Made by a program: the position numbers and the translations under genes | Part shown: in pieces, positions 47,345 through 56,525 of the stretch | Layout of the letters: each line of letters begins with the position of its first letter | Numbering within the stretch: position 1 is the stretch's first letter | Assembly: GCA_965226925.1 (NCBI GenBank) | Contig: CBDDEN010000010.1 | Coordinates: 372,001-436,000 of the forward strand | DNA from: CBDDCX01 sp965226925 | GTDB taxonomy: Bacteria; Gemmatimonadota; Gemmatimonadetes; Longimicrobiales; Gaopeijiaceae | Direction of reading: 5' to 3' | DNA: 64,000 bases | The notes under the pieces: generated by a model | What the model was told of the DNA's origin: nothing | The model's database searches: none | The model's input: the letters and a program-made list of their open reading frames with translations, nothing else

Positions 47345-48351
47345 TCCTGGGGGTCCACTTCATCGCCGAACAGGGGGAGTCCGGTCACCTGTTCGCCTTC
47401 GAGCGAGGCGTCCGGATCTTCGAAAGCGCCCTGCCCCGACGCGGTGGTGGCCGTAACCACCGCCGGGGACAAGGGCGGCCCGTCTCCCGCCGCGGCTTCG
47501 GCGCGGTCGACGCCCGGCGCCGTTCCGGCCTTCACGCCCTTGACCAGGTCGAGCCCCAGGATGCGCTCATGTGTGAGAAGCCTGTGCACCTCCCGCTCCC
47601 TGGCCATCGCGGTCCACAACCCACTCCACCCCCACCGTTGGCGTGCCCGGCGGAGGATACCGAGCTTCTCACCCAAGCTGAACAACTCCGCGAAGTCGGG
47701 GAACGGCTTCGCGATGCGAGGCCGAAACGCCGTCTCTTCGTCGGACCAATCCTCGGTATGGAGATGCTCGAGGCCCGCGCCTCTCAAGATCCTCTTCCAC
47801 TCCACCAGCATGAGGGGCCGGCATCCGAGATGATCGGACAGCACCGCCCGCCGCTCCGGGTCTACGGGCGCCTTCCAGACGGGCTGAACGACGACGACGG
47901 TGGCGCCGGGTTTCGCGACCCTCACGAGTTCGTCGACGGCGGCCTCGGGCTCGACGCGTGAAGTCAGGCCCAGCTCGGCGACGACCACGTCGAAGATACC
48001 GTCACGGAAAGGCAAGGCATCCATCTCGCCGGGTTGGACGTGGACCCGGTCCAACAGGCCGAGCGCTCGCAGGCGCTCTTCCGAGCGTTCCAGCAAGAGC
48101 GGATCCGCTTCCACCCCCGAGCCAAGGACGTCGTGTTCGTCGACGAAGTACTCGAGAGTGACCGCGAGACCGGAAGGAACCACCAGTACCTCGTGGCCGG
48201 GTCTCATCTCGGTGAGGAGGGCGATTTGGCGGTAGAGGTCCACTCCGCCCGGCGGAAACAGGGGTCGCCGACTCAGATGGAGGAGATCGAGCATCGACGG
48301 GACGCCTACAGCGACCCGCTCCCGCTCCTGACCGGGGGTGTCTGGACTCAT
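47341..48351 (-). CDS. class I SAM-dependent methyltransferase
   Basis: 336 residues. A Rossmann-like core: motif I is atypical (GHEVLVVPSGLAVTLEYF, lacking the usual Gly-rich ExGxG), but GVEADPLLLERSEERLRALGL, VQPGEMDALPFRDGIFDVVVAE and ELVRVAKPGATVVVVQP follow in the right order (quoted in parts). The C-terminal 70 residues are low complexity. Substrate unknown. The leader is a strong pair of hairpins. Confidence 0.72.
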   Translation of the reverse strand: MSPDTPGQERERVAVGVPSMLDLLHLSRRPLFPPGGVDLYRQIALLTEMRPGHEVLVVPSGLAVTLEYFVDEHDVLGSGVEADPLLLERSEERLRALGLLDRVHVQPGEMDALPFRDGIFDVVVAELGLTSRVEPEAAVDELVRVAKPGATVVVVQPVWKAPVDPERRAVLSDHLGCRPLMLVEWKRILRGAGLEHLHTEDWSDEETAFRPRIAKPFPDFAELFSLGEKLGILRRARQRWGWSGLWTAMAREREVHRLLTHERILGLDLVKGVKAGTAPGVDRAEAAAGDGPPLSPAVVTATTASGQGAFEDPDASLEGEQVTGLPLFGDEVDPQD

Positions 48352-48363
48352 GAGGGAAAGTAG

Positions 48364-48427
48364 AGCGCCGCAACTCGGAGGGGCAATGTGCCTCCTGCGG
48401 CGCTAGAAGCCTGTGCCAGGCTTCTAG
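48364..48427 (-). promoter_or_regulatory. two adjoining hairpins in the methyltransferase leader
   Basis: AGCGCCGCA (48364-48372) pairs with TGCGGCGCT (48396-48404), enclosing GGAGGGGCA/TGCCTCC; CTAGAAGCCTG (48403-48413) pairs with CAGGCTTCTAG (48417-48427) around TGC. The two stems share two bases (48403-48404). They lie between the stop of the CcmH-like gene (inside the second stem) and the methyltransferase ATG 12 bases away. They may form a terminator or regulate translation of the methyltransferase. Confidence 0.5.
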
Positions 48428-48939
48428 AAGATCGGCTCCTCCGCCGCATCCATCTCGCGGAGGGCATCGCGCAGCCTGGTTTCGTCTTCGGCAGACAACT
48501 CTCCCTCGGGCACCGCTCCGTCTCTCGTCGGATCGCGCATGTATCGAAGCGCCACGATCACGACTCCAAAACCCAGAAGTAACGCACCGGGGGGAACGAG
48601 CCAGGCGAGCAAGCCCCTACCCGAAGCGCGCGGGTAGGCGAGGTATTCCTCTCCATGACGCGAGAGAACCCAGTTCACGAGGTCGTCCGTGCTCCCGACC
48701 TCTCGGGCCATGGCCTGAAGGCTGTCCCTCAGCAGCGCCCCCTGATAAGACGTGCACACTTCGAGCATGAGCCCGGGACAGTACGGTGACTTGAGACGCC
48801 CGATGGCCTCGTCAGCCACGGGATGGGGCTCGACGGGATTCCTCAGGGCGTCGTCCACGTCCTGCGCGGAAACGGGGATCACCGGTGAGCCGAACGCAGC
48901 GATCACCACGAGGCCGCAGATCTGGAGCTTTCTCAGCAT
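48424..48939 (-). CDS. CcmH-like cytochrome c biogenesis protein with an altered Cys motif
   Basis: 171 residues from the ATG at 48939 (GAAGG upstream). A signal peptide (LQICGLVVIAAFGSPVIPVSA) is followed by a domain of CcmH type: AIGRLKSPYCPGLMLEVCTS, then LQAMAREVGSTDDLVNWVLS, RHGEEYLAYPRASGRGLLAW and a C-terminal TM helix. CcmH reduces apocytochrome c with an LRCPxC site; here the cysteines stand seven residues apart (C-PGLMLEV-C). Other Ccm genes are not in view. The assignment is by overall pattern. Confidence 0.7.
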   Translation of the reverse strand: MLRKLQICGLVVIAAFGSPVIPVSAQDVDDALRNPVEPHPVADEAIGRLKSPYCPGLMLEVCTSYQGALLRDSLQAMAREVGSTDDLVNWVLSRHGEEYLAYPRASGRGLLAWLVPPGALLLGFGVVIVALRYMRDPTRDGAVPEGELSAEDETRLRDALREMDAAEEPIF

Positions 48940-49028
48940 CAGAGTGCCTTCACTGGTCAGGTGTGTTAGTGAGGTGTAGCCGTAGCGACTCCTGTCAACT
49001 ACCCCTGGGTGCCGAGGAAAGAGCCCTC

Positions 49029-50003
49029 TCAACTTCCGAGATCTACAGCGGCAAGGGCTCTGAGCACCGCTGCCGCGCCGAGACCCGTCCGTTGGGGATC
49101 GTACCCACCTTCCAGCGCCGCTACGATTCCGACCCCCTCGGTTCGGTCCATCACTTCACGCGTCAGCGCGTGGAGATCCTCCGGCTCCAACAACATGTCT
49201 CCAAGCGGGTCACCGGCCATGACGTCGAATCCTGCGGAGATCAGGACGAAGTCGGGAGCGCACACCTCCAGGGCCTGTGTCAGTGCATCGGAGAAGTGGC
49301 TCCTGTACTCGTCGGCGGGCGTGGCGGCCGGGAGTGGCACGTTTAGCGTCCACCGCTCCCCCTCGCCCACACCCGTCTCGTCCGCGGGCCCCGTCCCGGG
49401 GTAGTGAGGCCATTGGTGAAGGGATACATAGAACACCGTACCGTCGGTGTAGAACACGTCCTGCGTACCGTTTCCGTGGTGCACGTCCCAGTCCAGGATG
49501 AGCACCCGCTCCGCGCGTCTCGTCGCCTGAAGCCACCGCGCAGCCACCGCGACGTGGTTTATGAGACAGAACCCCATGGCCCGATCCGGGGTCGCGTGAT
49601 GCCCTGGTGGACGTGTAGCGACGAAAGCCGAAGCAAGAGTCCCGTCCGCCACGGCCTCTACGGCGGTGATCAATGCCCCGGACGAGCCGACCGCCGCCCG
49701 CCACGAAGCGGGGGAAACGACGGTGTCGGGATCCAGCCGAACCAAGGTGGCCTCCCGCTCGGCCCGCTCGGCGGCCTCGCGGACGCGCTGCAGATGGGCC
49801 GCAGAATGCACACGCAGCAGGTCCTCTTCCGCCGCCTCGCCCGCCTCGACTTGGACCACCTTGTCGTGGAGCGCGAGGAGGTCCTTCCCTACGGTGGAAG
49901 CAAGGGACCTCAGACGGCCTTGATGTTCCGGATGCCCCCAGCCCGTATCGTGAAGAGGCGACGCCGCGTGGAGGAGGAATCCTACCGGGGCAGGATCAGT
50001 CAC
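49029..50003 (-). CDS. histone deacetylase superfamily amidohydrolase
   Basis: 324 residues from a GTG at 50003 (GTGACTGA overlaps the carB stop). Zinc and catalytic motifs are intact: RPPGHHATPDRAMGFCLINH, DWDVHHGNGTQD, YVSLHQWPHYPGTG and ISAGFDVMAGDPLG. Bacterial members deacetylate small molecules (acetylpolyamines, acetoin-related substrates) or acetyl-lysine proteins. Substrate unknown. The 8-bp overlap with carB suggests co-transcription without an obvious functional link. Confidence 0.92.
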   Translation of the reverse strand: MTDPAPVGFLLHAASPLHDTGWGHPEHQGRLRSLASTVGKDLLALHDKVVQVEAGEAAEEDLLRVHSAAHLQRVREAAERAEREATLVRLDPDTVVSPASWRAAVGSSGALITAVEAVADGTLASAFVATRPPGHHATPDRAMGFCLINHVAVAARWLQATRRAERVLILDWDVHHGNGTQDVFYTDGTVFYVSLHQWPHYPGTGPADETGVGEGERWTLNVPLPAATPADEYRSHFSDALTQALEVCAPDFVLISAGFDVMAGDPLGDMLLEPEDLHALTREVMDRTEGVGIVAALEGGYDPQRTGLGAAAVLRALAAVDLGS

Positions 50004-53000
50004 CGGCGCCGACCGCGGCGCGCTCTTGCGCGTCCGCGATGCGCTCCTGGATCGTCCGGACCGTGTAGGCCCTCGAGCGCAGCGCGATCAGGGCGTCACA
50101 GGCGGCACTCGTGGCCGACATGGTCGTGAAGTATGGAACCTTGTGGGTGATCGCGGCGCGGCGCATGGCGTAGTCGTCGTATTGGGACTTCTTGCCGAGT
50201 GGTGTGTTGATAAGCAGATCCACCTTCCCCGAGACGATTCGATCGACGATGTCGGGCCGTCCCTCACCGACCTTGTAGACCCGATCGCAGGGTATGCCGA
50301 GCCGAGTCAGGTACTGATAGGTGCCCTTGGTGGCCCAAATCACGAAGCCCAGATCGTGGAGCCTGCGGAGAATGGGAGTCACGGTCGCCTTGTCCCGATC
50401 GTTGACCGTCACCACCAGCGTTCCACCCTTGACCGGCAGAAGGTTGTACGACGCGGCCTGCGCCTTGGCGATGGCCATGCCGAAGGAGTCGTCGAACCCC
50501 ATGACCTCGCCGGTGGACCGCATCTCGGGGCCCAGCAAGATGTCGACGTCGAACCGGTCGAAGGGGAAGACCGATTCCTTCACCGCCACGCCCGCAACGG
50601 GTGGCTCCTTCGGAATGTCCATGTCGGCGATCTTCTCGCCCGCCATGATCCTGGCCGCCAATCGCGCGAGAGGTACGCCGGTCGCCTTACTCACGAAGGG
50701 GACCGTACGAGAAGCCCGCGGATTCACCTCCAAGACGTATACGACGCCGTCACGGATGGCGTACTGGATGTTGAGCAGCCCCACCACGCCGAGCTCGAGC
50801 GCGAACTTGCGCGTCTTGTCCTTCATCTCGGCGATCTCCGCGGCCCCGAGCAGGTACGGCGGCAGCACGCACGCCGAGTCTCCGGAGTGCACACCTGCGT
50901 CCTCGATGTGCTGCATGATGCCACCGATGATCACGTCGGTCCCGTCGCACAGCGCGTCCACGTCGGCTTCGAAAGCGTCCTCGATGAAGCGGTCCACAAG
51001 GACCGGATGATCCGGCGACGCCCTCACCGCGCGGTGGAAGTACTCCATCATGGAGGCGGCATCGTACACGATCTCCATGGCGCGACCACCCAGGACATAA
51101 CTGGGCCTCACCAGCACCGGGTAGCCGATGTCTTCGGCGATGGCCAGCGCCTGCTCCTCGCTGGTGGCCATGCCGTTCTTGGGCACCGTGGCCTCCACGA
51201 TGCGGCAGACCTCCTCGAACCGCCCCCGGTCCTCGGCCCGGTCGATGGCGTCGACGGACGTCCCAAGGATCGGAACGCCCGCCTCCTCGAGCCGACGGGC
51301 GAGGTTGAGAGGGGTCTGCCCGCCGAGCTGGACGATGACCCCCAACGGCTTCTCTCGCTCGACGATCTCCAGGACGTCCTCGAAGGTCAGCGGCTCGAAG
51401 TAGAGCTTGTCGCTCACGTCGAAGTCGGTGGACACCGTCTCCGGGTTCGAGTTGATCATGATGGTCTCGTACCCGGCTTCCCGTAGGGCCAACACCGCCT
51501 GCACGCAGCAGTAGTCGAACTCGATCCCCTGTCCGATCCGGTTGGGTCCGCTCCCCAGGATCACGATCTTCTCGCGATCCGAAGGAGTCGCCTCGTCCTC
51601 CTCTTCGTAGGAGGAGTAGTAGTAGGGCGTCTCGGCCGGGAACTCTCCGGCACACGTATCGACCACATTGTAGGTCGGGCGGATCCCCCACTCCCAACGC
51701 CGGCGACGGATCTCGACTTCCTCTTCACCACGAAGAGAGGCCAGCTGTCCGTCGGAAAACCCGCTCCTCTTCATCAAGCGGAGTTCGTCCGGTCCTACGA
51801 CGTCGAGGGCTGTGTACCAACGCTCGACCCTGATGATCTCCAGAAGCTGATGGAGGAACCAGGGATCGATTCCGGTCGCCACCTGGATGTCGTCCATGCT
51901 CAGCCCCGCATCGCCATCGACGCCCTCCAGGGCGTGCTTGAGCTGGTAGTGTCGCTCCGCCGTCGGCCGCCTGAGCGCCGCCAACAGGGTCTCCGGCTCC
52001 ACGGACTCGAGCCCGTCGTCCTCGAGACGCTCGCCCTTCGTCCAACCGATTCGACCGGTCTCGAGGCCTCGGATGCCCTTCTGCCAGGCCGAGCGGAAGG
52101 TCCGGCCGATGGCCATCGTCTCGCCCACGGCCTTCATCTGAATGCCCAGGATCGGATTGACCTCGGGGAACTTCTCGAAGGCGAACCTCGGGAACTTCAC
52201 CACCACGTAGTCGAGCGCGGGCTCGAAAGAAGCCGGCGTCGTCCTCGTGATATCGTTGGGCAGCTCGTTGAGGAGGTATCCCACGGCGAGCTTGGCCCCC
52301 ACACGGGCGATGGGAAATCCCGTGGCCTTCGAGGCCAGGGCCGAGGAGCGGGACACGCGCGGGTTCATCTCGACAATGAGCATCTCGCCGTTGGCGGGAT
52401 CGACCGCGAATTGGATGTTGCAGCCTCCGGCCTCGACGCCGATCTCACGGATGATGGCGATCGCCGCATCGCGCATGAGTTGGTACTCGACGTCCGTCAG
52501 CGTCTGGGCGGGCGCCACCGTGATGGAATCTCCGGTATGGACCCCCATCGGATCGAAGTTCTCGATCGAGCAGACGATGATCACGTTATCCGAGGCGTCT
52601 CGAACGACCTCGAGCTCGTACTCTTTCCAACCGATGACGCTGCGGTCGATGAGCACTTCCGTGATGGGCGACGCGTCGAGACCCCTACGCACAGCCGCCA
52701 CGAACTCGTCGAGGTTGTACGCGATTCCTCCGCCGGTGCCGCCGAGGGTGAAGCTCGGCCGGATGATGGCAGGGTATCCGACGTCCTCGCCGATGGCCAT
52801 CGCCTCGTCCACGGTCCGAGCGAAACCGCCGTGCGGTAGGTCGAGGCCGATGCGCCTCATGGCGGCCGCGAATTCCTCTCGATTCTCGGCCATACGGATG
52901 GAGCGCGCATTGGCCCCGATGAGCTCGACTCCATGCTCCTCGAGCACGCCCGCCCCGTCGAGGTCCATCGCGATATTCAGCGCCGTCTGCCCACCCATGG

Positions 53001-53265
53001 TCGGCAGCAGCGCGTCGGGCTTCTCCCTCTCGATCACGCGCTGCACCCAATCGGTTGTCAGGGGCTCGATGTAGGTGCGGTGCGCCACATCCGGGTCCGT
53101 CATGATCGTGGCGGGGTTCGAATTCACCAGAATCACCTTGTAGCCCTCTTCCTTCAGGGCGCGAACGGCCTGCGTGCCGGAGTAGTCGAACTCGCACCCC
53201 TGCCCGATGACGATGGGTCCGGATCCCAAGATGAGGATGGAGTCGAGGTCGTTACGTCTAGGCAA
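49996..53265 (-). CDS. carB: carbamoyl-phosphate synthase large subunit
   Basis: 1089 residues from a TTG at 53265 (PRRNDLDSILILGSGPIVIGQ is the standard N terminus, so the unusual start codon is credible; the poly-G just upstream leaves no clear ribosome site). Two homologous ATP-grasp halves (about 1-550 and 560-940), each with a biotin carboxylase-like fold (LLPTMGGQTALNIA; PLGVIVQLGGQTPLNLA), then an MGS-like allosteric domain (about 950-1080, ATKGTYQYL and PLGKKSQYDDYAMRRAAI, quoted in parts). It makes carbamoyl phosphate for arginine and pyrimidines. carA is not adjacent. Confidence 0.97.
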   Translation of the reverse strand: MPRRNDLDSILILGSGPIVIGQGCEFDYSGTQAVRALKEEGYKVILVNSNPATIMTDPDVAHRTYIEPLTTDWVQRVIEREKPDALLPTMGGQTALNIAMDLDGAGVLEEHGVELIGANARSIRMAENREEFAAAMRRIGLDLPHGGFARTVDEAMAIGEDVGYPAIIRPSFTLGGTGGGIAYNLDEFVAAVRRGLDASPITEVLIDRSVIGWKEYELEVVRDASDNVIIVCSIENFDPMGVHTGDSITVAPAQTLTDVEYQLMRDAAIAIIREIGVEAGGCNIQFAVDPANGEMLIVEMNPRVSRSSALASKATGFPIARVGAKLAVGYLLNELPNDITRTTPASFEPALDYVVVKFPRFAFEKFPEVNPILGIQMKAVGETMAIGRTFRSAWQKGIRGLETGRIGWTKGERLEDDGLESVEPETLLAALRRPTAERHYQLKHALEGVDGDAGLSMDDIQVATGIDPWFLHQLLEIIRVERWYTALDVVGPDELRLMKRSGFSDGQLASLRGEEEVEIRRRRWEWGIRPTYNVVDTCAGEFPAETPYYYSSYEEEDEATPSDREKIVILGSGPNRIGQGIEFDYCCVQAVLALREAGYETIMINSNPETVSTDFDVSDKLYFEPLTFEDVLEIVEREKPLGVIVQLGGQTPLNLARRLEEAGVPILGTSVDAIDRAEDRGRFEEVCRIVEATVPKNGMATSEEQALAIAEDIGYPVLVRPSYVLGGRAMEIVYDAASMMEYFHRAVRASPDHPVLVDRFIEDAFEADVDALCDGTDVIIGGIMQHIEDAGVHSGDSACVLPPYLLGAAEIAEMKDKTRKFALELGVVGLLNIQYAIRDGVVYVLEVNPRASRTVPFVSKATGVPLARLAARIMAGEKIADMDIPKEPPVAGVAVKESVFPFDRFDVDILLGPEMRSTGEVMGFDDSFGMAIAKAQAASYNLLPVKGGTLVVTVNDRDKATVTPILRRLHDLGFVIWATKGTYQYLTRLGIPCDRVYKVGEGRPDIVDRIVSGKVDLLINTPLGKKSQYDDYAMRRAAITHKVPYFTTMSATSAACDALIALRSRAYTVRTIQERIADAQERAAVGAGD

Positions 53266-53400
53266 TGGCTGAACAAGGGGGGGTTAGGCCGCCACGAAGA
53301 GGGCGGGTCCACGGTGGGAAAAGCGGAGCGTACCTCGCGGCGAAAGGTGTCGGATCGGGCGATGCAGCACAAGGCGGTGGGGGTGGTCCCAAAGGCCCTC

Positions 53401-53511
53401 TCAGTCGCCCTTGTCGGACTCCTTGCGGACGGCCGTCAGGAGGAAGAACGCGAAGCCGCCCCAGACGAACCCCAGAACCAGCACCATGGTGATGAGGGTC
53501 GATGTAGTCAT
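53401..53511 (-). CDS. MetS family NSS transporter small subunit
   Basis: A 36-residue gene too short for most gene finders. It reads MTTSTLITMVLVLGFVWGGF then a second hydrophobic stretch and a charged tail (TAVRKESDKGD), the single-TM pattern of MetS, the small partner required by the MetP NSS transporter for methionine and alanine uptake. ATG at 53511, TGA at 53401-53403. The candidate large subunit lies 4.5 kb away on the same strand. The peptide is too short for certainty, but its TM-plus-basic-tail pattern is specific. Confidence 0.72.
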   Translation of the reverse strand: MTTSTLITMVLVLGFVWGGFAFFLLTAVRKESDKGD

Positions 53512-53548
53512 GGGCGTATTCTCAGTGGGACGGGCTCGGAATGCAAGT

Positions 53549-53929
53549 CTATTGCTTCACCTCGACGGTGATGCCCGTGAGGTTGGCGATGGCTCCATTG
53601 TCCGCCCCGACGGCCTGAACCGAAGTGACCGAGGGAAACGGAGCCTCCACGTCCTGGACGCTGATTTTGAAGTCCATTTCGCCCGCGGTCGTGGTCACCA
53701 AGACCACTCGAAACACGCCAGGCGCGTTCTCCGCGAAGAAGGCCTGGGTCACCCCAGAACCGGAGAAGCCCGTGATGCCGGCGCCCGTGAACTCCAGCAC
53801 GATCGCGCCGACCGGGATGGGCCCGGAACGTAGCCGGCCCGTGAGCTGTCCAGGGCCCTTGGGCCCTGAGTCACATGCGCCGACCAGCAGCCCGCAGACG
53901 AGCGCGGACACGACGAGCGCCCGCCTCAT
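53549..53929 (-). CDS. small lipoprotein of unknown function
   Basis: 126 residues from the ATG at 53929, preceded by GGAAGGAGG. A lipobox LLVGAC (Cys near residue 18) marks a lipoprotein. The mature part is a beta-rich domain (LRSGPIPVGAIVLEFTGAGI, FRVVLVTTTAGEMDFKISVQ) seen in some proteins next to metalloproteases. Its start overlaps the last codons of the M6 protease frame (ATGA), so they share a transcript. Confidence 0.72.
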   Translation of the reverse strand: MRRALVVSALVCGLLVGACDSGPKGPGQLTGRLRSGPIPVGAIVLEFTGAGITGFSGSGVTQAFFAENAPGVFRVVLVTTTAGEMDFKISVQDVEAPFPSVTSVQAVGADNGAIANLTGITVEVKQ

Positions 53930-54546
53930 CGTGGTTCCTCCTTCCTGAGAAAGAGGGGGACCACTATGGGATCCGCGGCCCGCATCGACTGTGCCACCGG
54001 GTGCTCCGGGTTGGCTACGATCCATGCCCGGAAGTCACCCAGGTCGTAGTCATCGTCCTGGTTCCCCTGATAGTCCAGGAATGCGGCGAGGTTGGGGTCC
54101 ATCGGCTCCGCAGCCAGAAACTGGTTGGCCATTTCGCGAAGACCGGAACTGGGGGGGCCCACGGTGATGCTCAGTGGAGCCGTAGCCGTGAGGCCGATGG
54201 CGTCGGTCGCCCACAGCGTCACGTCGAAGACGCCCATCTCGAGCGGCGTGCCGTGGATCACTCCACGGTTGCCGTGTGAATGCATTCCGGCGGGAAGCTC
54301 GCCGAACTGTTGCCACGTGATGGGCGGGTTGCCGTTCTCCACGGAAATCGCGAGCGCGTTGGGCGTGGCGCCATCGAAGTGGAAGTTCAGCGTGGGTGCC
54401 CCGGCGAGTCCGAACGTGACGTCGAACTGGGCGCCGGCCACCGCCGGTTCGGTGAGGGCGACGAGGGCCGGATTCGACTGCCCGGCCAGCGCGCCGGTCC
54501 ACTGGCGGAACGCGAACCCGATGTTGGTCTCTACGCCGACGCTCAC
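53926..54546 (-). CDS. C-terminal part of the M6 metalloprotease, in a shifted frame
   Basis: 206 residues with no signal peptide or natural N terminus. The sequence picks up where the M6 gene stops: SVGVETNIGFAFRQWTGALA, then an Ig/cadherin-like region (VFDVTLWATDAIGLTATAPL) and a calcium-loop-like tail (FLDYQGNQDDDYDLGDFRAW) as in dockerin/EF-hand ends of secreted proteases. One added G in the GGGG run at 54546-54549 fuses it to the upstream frame. Alternatively, a GTG at 54546 overlapping the stop as GTGA could start a separate protein, but that would be without a secretion signal. Confidence 0.65.
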   Translation of the reverse strand: MSVGVETNIGFAFRQWTGALAGQSNPALVALTEPAVAGAQFDVTFGLAGAPTLNFHFDGATPNALAISVENGNPPITWQQFGELPAGMHSHGNRGVIHGTPLEMGVFDVTLWATDAIGLTATAPLSITVGPPSSGLREMANQFLAAEPMDPNLAAFLDYQGNQDDDYDLGDFRAWIVANPEHPVAQSMRAADPIVVPLFLRKEEPR

Positions 54547-56525
54547 CCCTCCGTCGCGAGCCGTAGCCACCCGGCCTCCGACGGAGGGTTGGTGACGACG
54601 CGGCCGGCCTCGACGCCGGGCACCGGGTGCTCGAGGGTCAGGTCGAAGCGCACCTCGGGATTCCCATAGGTCGCCGTGAGCGTAGCGTCGGCCAGCTGCG
54701 TGGTCCATGCGCGAATCCGATCCGAGCCATCGTCCCACGCCACGAAACCGTTTCTGAAGCCATCCACCGATTCTTCGCCCCCGGCCGCCTCGAGCACGTG
54801 GGCCTGGAACGGTGCCGACACGACGGTAGCCGGGTTGCCCGGGGTCTCCACGCCGTCCACGACGAAGGGAACGGGCCCCAGGGCGCCGCCCGCCTCGAGT
54901 GTGAGAGCCTGGTAGCGGGTGAGCGCGCGGAACTGCATCTGGTCCCCGACCTGCTGGATGTCCAGCAACGTGATACCCGCCGCCCTACCCAGCGGCACTC
55001 CGTCTTGTCCGTTCAGGCCATCGAACGTGAACGCGGCCGGTACGGACCCCGCCGTGAACCGATCCTGGCCCGACGCGCCCGGAAAGGGGTCCCCGGCGTC
55101 GCCCCTCTGCGTGCCTGCCCCCAGGTCGTTTTCGCCGTCGGCCTGCCGGAGCCAGACACCCATGCGCCCGGCGTCCGAGTTGACGCTGTTGGACCCCCAT
55201 CGGCTGGTCACCACGTCCTCATTGATCTGCCACACCAGGAGCCCGGGAGAAAACAGGTTGACGTCGAACCCGACAGGCTGGCGGTTCTCCAGCAAGAAGT
55301 AGTCCCCGCTTCCGTCCCCGGCATCGATTCGAATCACGTCGCCCGACGTCTCGACCGGATCGAGGGTCATCACCCCTAGGTCGGCGTCCGGAGCGAGCGT
55401 GGTCACGTTCGCCCAACCCAGGGCTTCCTTGCTCCAGGCCGTCATGTGACAGGGAACGGCGGGCACACCGCCGGAACATCCCCAAGCACCGGAGCCCATC
55501 AGGCCCCAACGTCCGACACCGCCATGGCTACCACCGACCGCATAGAGGTCCGGAAGGCCGAAACCGTGTCCCAGTTCATGGGAGAAGATCCCGATCTGGT
55601 TGATGTGCTGTGTGTCGCACCCCAACGCCGCGACAATCGCATAGTCGTCGACGAGAACCTGGCCGCCGTTCGCGGAGGCCGTTTGGGTCACATAGGCGCG
55701 GAGGATCGGATCCACGGACGCCGCGGCGGAAGCGGCGAGTTGCCAGCGGTGCGACCAAACGCGCCCGACACCACTGACGAAGCACTCTCCGCCTGCGGTC
55801 GGATGCATGACCGTGAGCACGTCGACGAAACCGTCGTCGTCACCGGAGTTCGGCACTCCGTCGGGTCCGTCGTTGTCGTACTGCCCCCAATCCAAGGTCC
55901 CGTCATCGAGTCCAGCCAGGATCTCGATGATGAACTCGCCGACCATGTCCACGCTGCTGAGACCGTCACTGTCCCCCGTCACCTGAGCCGCGGTGAGGTT
56001 GGTCTGAAACCAGTCGTGGGTGTCGCCCACGAGGGTCACCCGCCCCCCCGAGATCTCCGTGTAGAACTCGGGGATCGTGCTGAGGATGCTGTTGGGGCCA
56101 TCGAAGAACTCCCTCTGGATGACCTCGCGCGTGAGGGGCTCGGCCGGTGGCCCCACGGTGCATGGCGCGCGACACCCGACCTTGCCGGCGGGAATCCCGG
56201 GCGTGTCGAGGAAGAGGCCCAAGATGAGCGGGAAGGTAAACGTTCCACTCACTCCTCCTTCGCGCCGGCCCAACGTAGCGGCGCCGCGAAGGCTGCCCGT
56301 ACGGAAGAGTCGACCGGCATCGGCCCGCGCCTCCGGACGCCAGCCCCTCCCGAACCGATACGCGTCAGGGTCCCGCTGGAGTTCCGAGTAGTATGCGGCC
56401 GGGACGGTGGTGCCGTATTCCCGGGCCAGCATCTCGACGTCCTGGGCGGAGGCGTGGCCGTGAGTGATGGCGGCGACGAGCCCGACGACGACGAGCCCGA
56501 AGAGCGGGATAGGCCTGCTGGACAC
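54543..56525 (-). CDS. secreted M6 family metalloprotease (main frame)
   Basis: 660 residues from a GTG at 56525 that overlaps the upstream stop (TAGTG). Signal peptide (LFGLVVVGLVAAITHGHASA), a pro-region, then the M6 catalytic domain with the zinc motif FSHELGHGFGLPDLYAVGG. WGLMGSGAWG and FLLENRQPVGFD are further M6 marks. Beta domains follow (about 440-650). Members such as immune inhibitor A degrade extracellular proteins. The frame ends at 54543 in mid-domain (GWLRLATEG) and continues in another frame (53926-54546), so the intact product would be about 866 residues. Confidence 0.9.
   Translation of the reverse strand: MSSRPIPLFGLVVVGLVAAITHGHASAQDVEMLAREYGTTVPAAYYSELQRDPDAYRFGRGWRPEARADAGRLFRTGSLRGAATLGRREGGVSGTFTFPLILGLFLDTPGIPAGKVGCRAPCTVGPPAEPLTREVIQREFFDGPNSILSTIPEFYTEISGGRVTLVGDTHDWFQTNLTAAQVTGDSDGLSSVDMVGEFIIEILAGLDDGTLDWGQYDNDGPDGVPNSGDDDGFVDVLTVMHPTAGGECFVSGVGRVWSHRWQLAASAAASVDPILRAYVTQTASANGGQVLVDDYAIVAALGCDTQHINQIGIFSHELGHGFGLPDLYAVGGSHGGVGRWGLMGSGAWGCSGGVPAVPCHMTAWSKEALGWANVTTLAPDADLGVMTLDPVETSGDVIRIDAGDGSGDYFLLENRQPVGFDVNLFSPGLLVWQINEDVVTSRWGSNSVNSDAGRMGVWLRQADGENDLGAGTQRGDAGDPFPGASGQDRFTAGSVPAAFTFDGLNGQDGVPLGRAAGITLLDIQQVGDQMQFRALTRYQALTLEAGGALGPVPFVVDGVETPGNPATVVSAPFQAHVLEAAGGEESVDGFRNGFVAWDDGSDRIRAWTTQLADATLTATYGNPEVRFDLTLEHPVPGVEAGRVVTNPPSEAGWLRLATEG

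Noticed and set aside
54547..54738. Upstream extension of the M6 tail frame to 54738 as an independent gene start
   Set aside because: The extra residues are a shadow of the M6 frame, rich in Arg and Gly with no fold.
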